This document shows positions 32,521 to 43,739 of a DNA stretch of 64,000 nucleotides, one piece after another. Below the pieces are notes generated by a model. It worked only from the letters and a program-made list of their open reading frames with translations, did no database searches and was not told the DNA's origin. How positions within the stretch are numbered: the stretch's first letter is position 1; every line of letters starts with the position of its first letter. The stretch spans positions 3,433,340 to 3,497,339 of the forward strand of contig NC_061776.1 in the NCBI RefSeq assembly GCF_022458985.1, in the 5' to 3' direction. The translations under genes were made by a program, and so were the position numbers. This DNA comes from Mugil cephalus. Lineage: Eukaryota; Chordata; Actinopteri; Mugiliformes; Mugilidae.

Positions 32521-33419
32521 GTAAGAACAAACATTTCTTTTCCTTCACTTGTTTTATTGTAGAAGCTGAAATGTGTTTAAAGTCAGTTTGTGCTGCTTCA
32601 GGCTTTACATGTTAGTTTTTTCCTCATTAGTAGAGAATTCATCCTGCAGCCATTGTTCCATAAGAAAAGCTCAATCACTTCTGAAAACATGTTGAAATGT
32701 GACTGAACAACTAAAGTCATTCTTTCTTTCTGTAAATATTAGTGACGTTACAAACATTTAGGATTTGATGGTCTCAGTAATTCTGTTGAAAACAAGATGA
32801 TATTTGATGTTTAACTATTTCACATTCTTTTCAAGTGTCTATCGATTGTATTGGATCGTTTCTGAAAGTTAGAACCTTGTCAGATCTCATCGCTGTCACT
32901 TATTTTATATGATGTAAATGTGTCTTTAATTGAGGATGTGTTAATAGAAAAAGAAAAATCACAAAGTGAATGTGATGTTAAATTAAATGAAGTTTTATCA
33001 CCATCATCAGCATAAAGTATTTAAACATTTGAACATGACTGACACAAACTAACATGTTGATGTGTTTTATTAGTGATTAAAGTCTGTGCTCTTAAATGTG
33101 TCATATTCAATACATATTGTAATCACTGAAATGACAAATGAACAACTGACAAACACGATTCAGGGATTTGGAAATGATGTAAATAATTTATTCCTTTAAC
33201 CAGAATGATCCCACTGAGACTGAGAAGCTCTTTTTAAAGGGAGTCCTGGTGAAAATAGACAGCAGCAAATACAAAACACAGTTAGAAAATGACACAGTTA
33301 AAAGACAAAGAAAAGACAAATGAAAAGAAGATGATTCAATTTACAAGCAGGTGATAAAAACTAGTGAATATTGTGGAGCTGCTGTTGACTGTGTGTGTGT
33401 GTGTGCTGTCAAACTTCAG

Positions 33420-34295
33420 ATGAGCAGGTAGTGAAGCCCGTGGTGAGTGTGTACCCAGCAGCATCCAGAGCCCACCTGGAGGGGAAGAGCTCTCTGCTGT
33501 GTCTGGCCTCACACATGTTTCTCCTGAGGTCAAGTTCTCCTGGAAAAGACAGAAGGAGGGCGGCTTCTCTGGAGGATCTGACCCCTGCTGAGGGAGAGCA
33601 GCTGGAGCTCAGAGAGTCGGGACGCAGAGCCTCCATCAAGCTGGTGGATAGAGATGATTACTACACATATAAATACAGGTGTTCCGTCGAGCACGAGGGA
33701 GGCACAGTGGAGGCCAAAGCACTACAAGGTAATGAAGGCTTGGTGACTGTGTCCAGCAGTGGTTCAGCTTCACGTGGAGACGCTGTCAACAAGATCAGAG
33801 GAGCAGAGGACTGACATTTGTCACTGCAGCTCCAAACATTTGACTCCTTTTCTGTTTCAGAGGTTCCAGCTCCAGCAGCCTCCTGTCCTCCAGAGAGAGA
33901 GCCAGCAGACCTGGCAGCTCTGCAGCAACATCACTGTAAGATCACCTGCTGCCTCTCTGCATGGATAGCTCCAATGTCCAATGAGGACACTAGAACAACT
34001 TTACAGGATCAATCTGCCACTTGCACTAATTCATATCTGTGTGTGTGTGTGTGTGTCAGTGTCCTTCCAGTCTCAGTGCAGGGTGAAGCTGCTCTGTCTG
34101 CTGTACACAGTGCTGATAGTGAAGAGTCTGGTGTACTGCTGTGGACTCTCTCTGCTGATGAGCCTCAGAAACAAGGGACCGTCCACCAGCTCCACACATG
34201 CTGGACTGACTGTTTTCTGCTCCTCTTTTCTCTCCATCACATCTCATCACTTCATCTCATTCATCACTTTGATCAGTCTTCAGAAATGTTGTTGA
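33420..34295 (+). CDS. TRGC: T-cell receptor gamma constant region, cassette C (three exons, altered)
   Basis: Exon 1 (33,420-33,728, 309 bp) keeps the Ig-C1 ends, but a one-base loss near 33,521 and a one-base gain near 33,565 shift about 15 codons. MFPPEVKFSWKRQKEGGS becomes MFLLRSSSPGKDRRRAAS and the core Trp is lost. Exon 2 (33,861-33,935, 75 bp) encodes EVPAPAASCPPERE, with an extra Cys. Exon 3 (34,060-34,295) encodes LSFQSQCRVK and the Lys-containing helix. An extra G after CATGCTG removes the usual stop (STHAD*), so the frame runs about 31 residues further to ...LISLQKCC. Splice sites are intact. The J-C intron is only 899 bp because about 1.06 kb is deleted. Either a diverging gene or consensus errors. 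Confidence 0.75.
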
Positions 34296-34516
34296 AATGT
34301 TCTTCTTTGTAATCTGTATCTGTTCATTCACGTGTTGATTGTCGTCCTGTAAATAGAAACACATATATTCACATAGAAATCTGCTCTTAGAACGTGTTCA
34401 TTCTCTAGTCGTCTAGTTTATTTCCACTTTTAACTGGGACTTGTATAATAATGAAAATGAAGCTGAATCATCATCAGTTTCCAGCTGTTTCTTCTGCTCT
34501 TGTGTTTCTTCTTTCT

Positions 34517-34522
34517 AATAAA
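34517..34522 (+). terminator. Poly(A) signal of TRGC C
   Basis: AATAAA in the conserved 3' UTR, about 220 bp after the extended stop. Confidence 0.6.
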
Positions 34523-35049
34523 AAAGAAAGAAAATGAAGCTTGAAGAGAATTCCCATGAGAAATGTGTCTCAGTGGTTAATGAGGTGAACTCATGATACA
34601 TTTAAAGTGATTGGGACGTTCAGACTTTTTCTTCCAACTAGAACTCAGTGAACTAATGAGACTGGAGGTGAACCAACATGGACGCCTGCTTCACAATAAC
34701 AGCATGACTTGTTTGTCTCATGGGTTTGTGTCTCTGTCTCACTGAGGCTTGTGTTCTGTTCTGATTAATGACAACACAACAACAGGAAGCATTATTGTAA
34801 TAGAAGCAGAAAATCCTCTCACAGGATCAATTTAAACACTTTACAGGTAAAAACTTTAAACTTCTTTAAAGTTCTATTTATCAGAGAGGAGTTATTTATG
34901 AGAGGATGGAAGATTATAAACACAACACGATAAAATAATTAGTTTTATTTAACTGTAAACACAAATGTGTTTATAATAATGAATGTAAATGTGTTTCTCT
35001 CTCAGATGAAGAACACAGGTGCTTCCTTTAAAGATTCTTTAACCAGAGC

Positions 35050-35230
35050 TGGTGGTTGAAACTGTCATTGTGTCATTAAAGTGAAAAGCCACAGCTAACG
35101 GTGTGGAGGCTGCAGAGAACAAACCCACACAGCCCGTCTGCTGCAGGAAGGAAGTCTGATTGGCTGTCAGCAGTTTGTTTTCTGTCCTAATAACCACTGA
35201 GGACAGATTGATATCGGCTGCTGAACACAT
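35050..35230. promoter_or_regulatory. Conserved block 3' of TRGC C, candidate gamma enhancer
   Basis: Reverse-orientation copy of 4,672-4,860, matching the cassette's orientation. GCCACAGCTAACGG at 35,088-35,101 preserves the RUNX-like and Myb pair. Homology to the other cassettes ends at about 35,230. Confidence 0.45.
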
Positions 35231-35239
35231 GTGTGAGCT

Positions 35240-36420
35240 CCTCTCCTCCTACCACGTAGCCTTTTATTTCCACCGAGTCGTCCGACAACAATGATTCTGA
35301 CCTACTTTTACTTTTTATTACATTTCATTAATAAATGTTCCTCCAGAGCTGTGGAGTTAAAGCAGTTTCACCCAGAAATCATCAAATCATCTGACCTAGC
35401 TCCTCTCAGTCAGCTGCGAAACAAACTGTGAATCTAATCTCAGGAAATAAAGTCGACTGAGTAACTTCATTATGTCACAGTGTAACAGATACCAAGGTCT
35501 GATTAGGACTTTACATTTATCTGGTCAACATAAAAAATATGAATGAACTGAAAACATGAACAATCTTCTGTGGAATAATGATTTCTATATTTAAAGGAGT
35601 AGTTATTGTAAATGATTATATCTAAATGATCATTAATTCATGTTTGAAACATCAAGATTTCACCTAAAGCAGAAAAAAAGAACATTTTAAAGTTATATAT
35701 ATATATATAAAGAAGTGAATTCTGGAATTAATTCTAAGCTTCTGTTGAACTTGTCATCAGAAATAAAGTGGCTCAAGTTGTTTCTTATTTCTTTTCATTA
35801 AATACTTAGTCGCCATCTGTTTTATTCATATTATTTCTTCACTTGTTTTGCAACGTTTTACAAGTTTCTCTGTAGATGAAAAGACCCCGATACTCAGATC
35901 ATAAGAAAACACTGAGATAGATTTACTTTGAGAAAAACAGAGAGAGAAATCTCAAATAATCTTGTTATTTTATTTCATTGAATAAAAACTGAGCATTGCA
36001 CAAAAAACAGGAAGAGATGATAAAAGTATTGCAGCTAAAAAAAAAAAGCCCTTTTTGCTGAAACGGCTTTTAAAGCAAAAAACACGTCAAGAGACGTTCA
36101 ACGTTTTGTTTTATTGTATATAAAATATGTCATATGTTAAAAAAGAAAAAGCTCTTTAATTACATCATATATAGTTTGATACATCAGCGTGTTGTTTCTG
36201 CGTAATGATAATTTGTTATTTTCAGCTCATTCATTCATCTGTTAACATTCAGAGTCTCAGATACAGAGTTTTACTCATCCACATTGTGAAGCTGAATTAA
36301 AGACATCAGTAAATTCTAAAAACCAGTGACCTGCTCCCTCTAATGCTGAATGGACAGATGATAGATTAGGCTATCAAGGCTGTTAGGCTTCTGTTCATGT
36401 GCTGTGAGGAACTGATTTGT
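35240..36420. other. Unique AT-rich spacer, no gene
   Basis: No domain, exon or repeat family recognised. A (TA)n run lies at 35,694-35,709. Confidence 0.5.
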
Positions 36421-36474
36421 TGATGTGTGGCTGTTTGAGCGGTTTTGTGAGGGAGAAGCTGCTGCAGAAAACAG

Positions 36475-37078
36475 TCAGTCAGCATGTGTGGAGCTGGTGG
36501 ACGGTCCCTTGTTCCTGAGGCTCATCAGCAGAGAGAGTCCACAGCAGTACACCAGACTCTTCACTATCTGCAGTGTGTAGGTGAAGCAGAAGTGCCTCTC
36601 TTTGTACCAGTGTGGGGGCAGCGGACCGGTGGAAGCAGGGTAAGTGGAACGGTGGAGGAGGTGGCACAGGCAACTTCTGTGAAAAGAATAAATTGAAAAA
36701 ATGAGTGTCAGCGACCTTAAGATTCTTTGATGCCTGAATCACACAGTCACCTAAGCCTCATTCCTTGTAGCACTTTGGCCTCCAACTGTGTCTCCCTCGT
36801 GTTCGAACGGAGCACTGGTATCTGTACTGTGCACTTCGTCCCCTTGCAGCAGCGGGATGTGGCTCTGATTCCGACTCTCTCGCTCGCTCCAGTGCTCTCC
36901 TCAGCAGGGGTCAGATCATCCAGAGAGACGCCCGCCTTCTGTTCTTTTCCAGGAGACTTGACTCAGGAGGGGGAATACATTGTCTGAGGCCCTGACTCAG
37001 CAGTGGCTCTTACCCTACTGGTGGGCTTGGATGCTGCGGGGGTACACGCTTCACCTCGGGCTTCACTACCTTGCTCAT
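36475..37078 (-). pseudogene. TRGC pseudogene (cassette E), minus strand
   Basis: The transmembrane exon remnant (36,475 to about 36,580) retains the stop region (STHAD equivalent) and the helix-coding sequence, but its 5' part and acceptor are lost. The Ig-C1 exon remnant (37,078 to about 36,766) is recognisable from 'agatgagca' after TTCAG through YPRSIQA-type sequence to the 'cactacaag' end, with a dozen or more 1-2 bp indels. The donor GTAATG has lost a base and reads GGAATG. No connecting exon is recognisable. No J with a signal is found between here and the minus-strand V remnant at 42.5-43.1 kb. Part or all of the damage may be assembly error. Confidence 0.65.
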
Positions 37079-37094
37079 CTGAAGTTTGACATCG

Positions 37095-37148
37095 GCCACA
37101 CACACACACACACACACACACACTAACACACACACACACACACACACA
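37095..37148. repeat. (CA)n microsatellite
   Basis: Interrupted CA run directly upstream of the TRGC pseudogene, where the intact genes have a short GT-rich stretch before the acceptor. Confidence 0.85.
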
Positions 37149-37743
37149 ATTACATTCACCATTTACATGGCACTAAATGTTCAGTTTCCATAAATGTTGT
37201 TGATTCTGTGAAAGTAATAAGGAGTTTTTTATATTTGTCAAAGTACAAGTTGTAACATTAAAAGAATTAAAACACTTCCGGTGACATTCAATGTGAAGTA
37301 ATGAGATTGTTTCGAGTACTGTATGAGATGATAACCTAAATTGATGTATTTAAAAACGTTTCCATTTATGAACTGTTCCTTTTACAAAACTATTCATTTT
37401 AAGTTCAACATGAGAAGCTTAAGGAAAATAAGTTCATTTTCAGTACATTTGTCTAGTGTTGATACAGCTGAGTTCTGTGTTCCTCGATGTCCACGACTCG
37501 ATGAAACAGTTGTGCTAGTGAGATCAGTTAGGAAATAATGTTGGATTTTATAGAAAAAAGTGCAGCTAATGCCTGGAATCCTGACAATATGGTGGGTGCG
37601 ATGATTTTGGCCCCCAGGCCGCATGTTTGAAGCCCCTGGTAGACTAAGCTATGTGGAGCCTAGAAAAGGCAACAATGATGAATAACTTATTCTTATTGTC
37701 TATATCTTCTTTGCTCTTCACACTGGTACACTCTGTGTTCTAT

Positions 37744-37780
<37 letters not shown>

Positions 37781-38752
37781 GTGACGTTAAAGTGAACTAT
37801 TCAGTTCAAACTGAGTCGTAACAGAAGCATTGATCTCAGGGGCTATTTCTTCTTTTATTTTTGTTCTCTTTAAACCAGTAAACGTTTTTTATTTATTTGA
37901 TATTTATTACTATTATTATTTTTAATATTATTATTATTATTACTTTGAGGTTATTCTGCCTCTTTGTCCTCGTCTTGACTTCCGGCTGCAGATTCGTCTG
38001 TCATGTTTTTACTTTAAACATGTTGAAATTATTATATTTATGAGTTTATTAGCTTCATTATTATAAAAAAACTATAATTTAAATTCGGTGTTTTGTGCTG
38101 AAACACAGAAACAAAAACGATTAAGAAAAATAAATGAAATCACGCACAAATGTCGAAGGAACAGGTTTAAATGAGCGAATGACATTTTCCGATATAGAAA
38201 ATAAGACGTCTATCATGTTAATTAATATCACGCGTGTTATATTTTTTATAACTTTTTTAAAGTTATTTATACAGACACATTGATTTTACTTAGAATTATA
38301 ATTTACAACGGTATTATTGTAAATGAGTTATAGTAAATCAGAATTTATAGCCTACATCATCTATAATAAACGGACTATCCAGAACTGCCTAATATATATT
38401 TCTTAATATTTCAATACATTCAACCAAAGTATGACATTAATCCGAATTGTACATAATCTAAATGTAAATATACGTCACAGTACACAGCTACAGTACAACA
38501 CTGAGGACACGTGTTTTTACGATCATAAAACCCTGAAATCGTATTTAACCTCGAATATCTAATGATTAAGAAGAGCACGATGCCCACAACCACCACAAAA
38601 ATGTTTAATTTCTTTCATTTAATTAAATATTACATTTTATTAGAATGGGAATTTCTGTCTGAATCTGAACCTCATGGGTCCGAATGTCATAAAATTATTT
38701 AATTAAAAAGGGAGGACTTATATCGGACGAGTAGAACGACTTCTTGTTAATT

Positions 38753-38833
38753 TATTATATTAATATAATATAATATAATATAATATAATATAATATAATA
38801 TAATATAATATAATATAATATAATATAATATAA
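38753..38833. repeat. (TAATA)n microsatellite
   Basis: About 16 pure 5-bp units. Confidence 0.95.
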
Positions 38834-38917
38834 AAGAAGAGAAGAGAAGAGAAGAGAAGAGAAGAGAAGAGAAGAGAAGAGAAGAGAAGAGAAGACAAGA
38901 GAAGACAAGAGAAGAAA
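38834..38917. repeat. (AAGAG)n microsatellite
   Basis: About 16 5-bp units directly abutting the (TAATA)n array; the last few units have a G-to-C change ('agacaag'). Confidence 0.95.
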
Positions 38918-39240
38918 CCCGGTTTAAAGATTTATTAAACTGCTGACGAGAACAAAACAGGTTTCACTCTCATCCTTAATCTTCGATGTTGTCTTACTTT
39001 TTCTTTAAAAAGTAAAATTTTATATTTAATGTGTTTTTTGTTGTGTTGTTGTTGTTGATGTTGTTTTGTTTTGTTTTTATACAAAACTGACCACTTGAAC
39101 GCAGACGGACCCGAAGAATTTAGGGTAATTTAAGACGAAATGAAACCAGAAAGGACCTCGGATTTGTACGCTGAAAACATAGAGCGTGGTTCAGAGCCAA
39201 GATGAGTTAGCTGTTGGTGTCGTTGGATCCTTCGCAACGG

Positions 39241-42200
39241 TGAATAGAACGATACAACAAAACCTGTGGCTGCTCTGCTGAGGTTCATGCTGAGGAAGCA
39301 GGATCACGTTTCATTTACCAGGAGGGGTCTGACTACAATGAGATACTTTAATAAACCACGCGTGAACTTTACTGTCGTTGTTTTCTGCATTTCTTTCGGG
39401 ATTTTTGTCGGAAGTCTTCGGTGGAAAGACAACATGTCTCCCTCCCCACGTTTGTGTCCCGCAGGGCTTTAATAAAAAACTAGAGGTATGAGACGCGTCG
39501 TTGTGTGACTGTGAAGTTTTGATCAGGTGTAAGTCCTGGTTCCCTGTGTTTAGTGTGCACATTCACGATCCTGTTTTCAGGGAAGAAATCACAGGGTTTG
39601 ATGGAGATGGTGGGGTGGGGCCAAGGGTGGTTGCCACCATGTCAAGGAAAAGGTTCCTCACAAAGATAGGAAACATTGGTGTGTGTGTGTGTGTGGTGTG
39701 TGTGTCTTGTTGTCGTGTGTCTTGTGTGTGTGTATGTAGTGTGTGGTGTGTGTGTGTGAAGAAATGGAGGTACATCGAGAATAAAGTAATCCTTGGTCTT
39801 ATCTCCCATTATAAAAAATAAATCAAATCAAATCAAAAACCAATCACACTTTTTTTATGTCGCACTTTTCTGTGCAAAAATGTAAATGCAACAAAAAGCG
39901 CTTTCTCAAATAAAAACAAAACAGACACAACAAACACTAACACCCATTATACACATGATAAGTTGTTCGGACTTTGCAGTGAGGCTAGAGGACATGGAGA
40001 CGCTTACTTTAAGGAAAAACTCTACAAACAACACACCGCAGCAGCTCAACAAACTATTAAACCGATGAATAGGTTGAGTTTGATGCTAGCAGTGTCTGTC
40101 AGGTATTGATCAGGGATTGTACAGTCAGAGTTCATTTTAGTCTTTTATTGCTTTTGGATGGAAAGTGTTTATGAGTCTGGGGGTCGTGTGCATCTATTGG
40201 TCTTGTTTATGGTACGGCCCCCAGGGTAAGCTGGCTCTTGTGGTCCCATGCCAACAAACCCTGAAGTAGTTGATGCTGGGTGGTGTTGATAGGAAGGAGG
40301 CTCAGATGGTCATGGTGTGTCCATGCTGAATCTGACCTCTGACTTGATAGAAGATGTGGTGTACTGGGACGTGTCGTTGTAAAGTAAGTGATTCTCCGCT
40401 GACAGTCTTCTCCTGCATTCAAAAATGCTTCGGTTAGGAAGAACTCATGCCAATCTGAGCAACCTCGTTCAGCCTCAAAAACACTCTCACTTATTTTATT
40501 GTTTTCTCTTTCACTAACTCCACAAACTATTAAACAAATTAAATGAATAGGGAGCTTGACCCCGTCACATCACAATTCAGTATCTGACGGTCGTCCGGGA
40601 CACGAGAGAGGATGGAAACTTCACTTGGTAAACAGTTAGGATAATGTATCCAAACAGGTTCCACGCAACCTGGGAGGTAAGTGAAGGGATGTGTTGGATT
40701 TTACAGAGCAGTTTATTATCAGTAGTAACTTTGTTTTAAGACATTTTAACCTGGTTGAGAATGAACATATTTAACAAAACCAGAAAATAAAGGAGGGATA
40801 GTGAAGAGGTTCATCAGGAGGATGTTAGAGCTGAGACGAATGAGGGGATTCTAAACTTGGTACCAGAGGCTGCCTCAGATTCAACAAGCGTTTTTGACAC
40901 TGTTCTTCTTTAATTAAAGCTGTTTTAATGTGTTTCATTTATCAGCATCAATGGACCAATGGAGTCACAGTGGAAGGAAGGGGAGATGGATCATGATGTC
41001 TTTTACATCATGCACTATGCACAGCATTATGGGGAGGAGGACATGCGGGTGGAGGCAGGTGTGGGTGGTGTTGTCGAGGACAGTGGGGTCCTTCCACTCA
41101 TGTGGTTCTTAACAAACGTGTCCAATTTCTCCATGGATGCGTTATTCCCTGATGGCTGGTTATCAGAGGTCGGGAATGACCCATGTCAAGACTGATCCAT
41201 GGAGACGTCCTGGTGCCAGATACATCAGCACAGCGGTCAGAGTCCTGATGGTGTGCCAAAGAGGGACATGCACAATAATTAAGGAGTTTGGACATGATGT
41301 TTTGGCTTGGTTATTGTACTGTATGTGGGGAACTGAGAGCTTCACGTGACAAAAATGAGTGGACCCATGTCACCAGCCTAATACTAACTTTTGGGTACTA
41401 TCAGCAGTGTGAAGCTTCACGTCGTGGTTTGTTGTCAGGTCAGAACCAGAGCTCAGTACTACGTCTCCATACTAAATGTTTGACGTATTATAAATACACA
41501 TTTACTAAAATAAATTCTATATGATTCAGGGGTGGGAAAAATTAATTGTCAACTCTTAAATTTTCATAAATGCAATGTTGATGCATTTTATTTGTCTGGG
41601 CTATATTAATATGCAATGTTTTTATTGAAATGTTCTGGGAAGGGTGGGGCGCACAGTGACAAAAATAAACGAATGTGCTGGATTCAGCGCCTTCTTCACA
41701 AAACATACTATGAGTGGCCTCCATACTTTATGTTTAGTCAGGAATAAGGAAGGAGGAGGAGGAATACAATCAATCTCTGCAGAAGAATCTGTTAAAACAG
41801 TGACGCTGGAACATCAACAAGAGAGATATGAAAACTAGATTAGACCGACTGGAACTTTCTGTTTCTTTAAAACTTAAATTCTGTAGAAGGTGTTGTTGCA
41901 TCAAATGGCAAAAAAAAAAGAAATGAAAGAAAAAGGCTCTTTTGCTGTCGCTAGTCTTTCATGTAACTACTGGAAGTGATCAGTGGGTATTTGCAGAGAT
42001 TGGTGACAATTGTGAATTGTGTGCAAATATATGTATGATTGTTGGTGAGTTCTTTATTACACAAAATCAGATGTTACAATCTCTTGTGCCAGATTTCCGG
42101 GCAATTTCAATTTACAACCCAACAGAAACTGGCGCAGGCTGACCAGCAAGAAACCAATCATGTTGACACCAGCTTATGTTTGTGTTGTTTGTTTATTGTT

Positions 42201-42430
42201 AAACCGGTTGGTCAAGTTTCCCCCTTGTTTCTGTTCTGGACTTGTTTTCTAAGAGTATATACCTTTTTTACATTTTATCCTTTGTATTTCGGTTTTTCTG
42301 TTCTGTCTAACAGTGTGATTTCAACACAGGTCATTAGCCTTAGCCTTTGTAGCTATTTCACAAACACACGCTTGTGTTGTGTCAGTCTGGAGTCCTAGTT
42401 CGTCTCTCTCTGATACACCGTCATATCAGA
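39241..42430. other. Unassigned region, no supported gene
   Basis: Open frames at 39,266-39,472 (one hydrophobic stretch VVVFCISFGIFVG) and 40,959-41,195 look protein-like by eye but have no recognised domain, splice context or second copy. GT-rich runs occur at 39,679-39,760. No TRGJ with a recombination signal was found here. Confidence 0.45.
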
Positions 42431-42534
42431 CAATTCTAATGAGGTGGTAGTGTGTGTGGTTTACTGCTGTTCCCGTCACCAGCATTTTGTTCGCCTGCGG
42501 GTTTTTTGTGCGGGTGCTCGGATCAATTTAGTGC

Positions 42535-43095
42535 TGTGGGACCTTTCCAGAAGGCACAAGTAGTTGGAGCTGACCCGCTGATCGATCGCCTGCTCTGATG
42601 GCGGCTTTGGATCTGCTCTCTCGGTGCTACCTCACAGTCGCTGCGCCACGTATTGCATTAGTAACTGGCACTCTTACCACGACTAAGCTACAACTCGCCC
42701 GCTGCCTGCGCCTCGTGACTCGGATCAGCTCAAATGTGTGTCATCTTTCCTCGCGCGCGCGGTTCATCTCTTTCACGACTCCCCCCCTAGGTCACGCCAT
42801 GGCGAAGCGTCGCGCAGCGCGCGCTACTCAGGCGTCACCGCCCCTCTTCCCAGGTACCAGTACACAAAGTTGTGTTCACATTGATCAACAACCGTGAACC
42901 CAAGAAAACAGTTTTAACCAGTTTTCCTGGTTCATCGTGGCGGTCCTGGGTGATCTGATGCTGGCAACAGGGTGTTGAGAACAAAGGAACAGATAGATGA
43001 AGGTTAGTGAGTTAGTGTTTGTTAAAGGTGGGAGTATGTTGGAAACAATTCACTGAACACAGACAGCAGAGAGAGGCTGTGGAGGAACAAGGCAT
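42535..43095 (-). pseudogene. TRGV pseudogene (cassette E), minus strand
   Basis: The leader remnant (ATG 43,095-43,093, to about 43,052) and the following intron match TRGV leaders with several indels. The V exon start is visible at about 42,990-42,900 ('tggtcctgggt' region). The end and the decayed signal (heptamer and nonamer both altered) lie at about 42,490-42,540. The middle, about 42,590-42,850, is replaced by GC-rich sequence with no resemblance to V. It faces away from the broken V at 47.9 kb, mirroring the B/C head-to-head pair. Confidence 0.55.
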
Positions 43096-43739
43096 TTTTG
43101 TGTGGTGGTGATATTCTCTGCGTGAACCCCGTGGGAGATGTGCGAGTAGATGCAGCTGAGGCCCACAAGGTCAGGTGTGAAATGAGACGAGGACACGTTG
43201 GGGGGGGTTATCTTGCAGTACTCAAAGTCCCATATGCCTGAAGCCACAGATGAGACCGGGCTGATGATGATTTAATGCTCAGATCAAGCTGGTATGTTGT
43301 CCTTTCAATGGTCTTGATTTGTATTGACAGAGATGAAAAACAAATCTGGGGTGTAATGATGCTGAAAGATCAAAAAATTCTTGTTCCCACAAAAACATTA
43401 GGATGGGTTGGGGGTGACTTTGTAAAAAGATGTTCTTGTTGTTGAAGTGTTTAGATGGAACAATTACAAAACTACAAATCCAGAAAACACTACAATATAT
43501 TAACTTATATCCGCGCCCGCCTCCTCTCTCGCCATTGAACTATAATATATAAATATATAAAAATAATAAAATGTATTTTGTGATTGATTTTTTTTTTGTT
43601 TATATTAGAATATTTTAAAGTGATGAATCATTAAAAATCCTTATCAGATAGGTTATTGTTTAATATTCATTCCAATGAAATTTTTTATCTCTCAGATTCA
43701 TAGAGGAGGAAATTTGGAAATGTTCTAAAAAAAGATAAT

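Larger units (their letters stand above)
37150..39240. other. Unique AT-rich sequence with simple repeats, no gene
   Basis: Contains (ATTT)n at 37,741-37,778 and ATT-rich runs at 37,900-37,942. No coding feature recognised. Confidence 0.5.

Noticed and set aside
39266-39472. Possible small membrane protein gene
   Set aside because: One hydrophobic stretch only; no splice context, homologue or second copy, and poor sequence quality nearby.
40959-41195. Protein-like frame MESQWKEGEMDHDVFY...
   Set aside because: Looks compositionally plausible but no domain is recognised and two other frames over the same DNA are equally open.
37095-42430. A J segment for the decayed minus-strand cassette
   Set aside because: I looked for the conserved 12-spacer signal and the GTKLYVT-coding stretch and did not find them in this interval.
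42598-42897. GC-rich 99-codon open frame
   Set aside because: It lies inside a V remnant where the clean copies have unrelated sequence; likely artefactual DNA, and the protein shows no domain.
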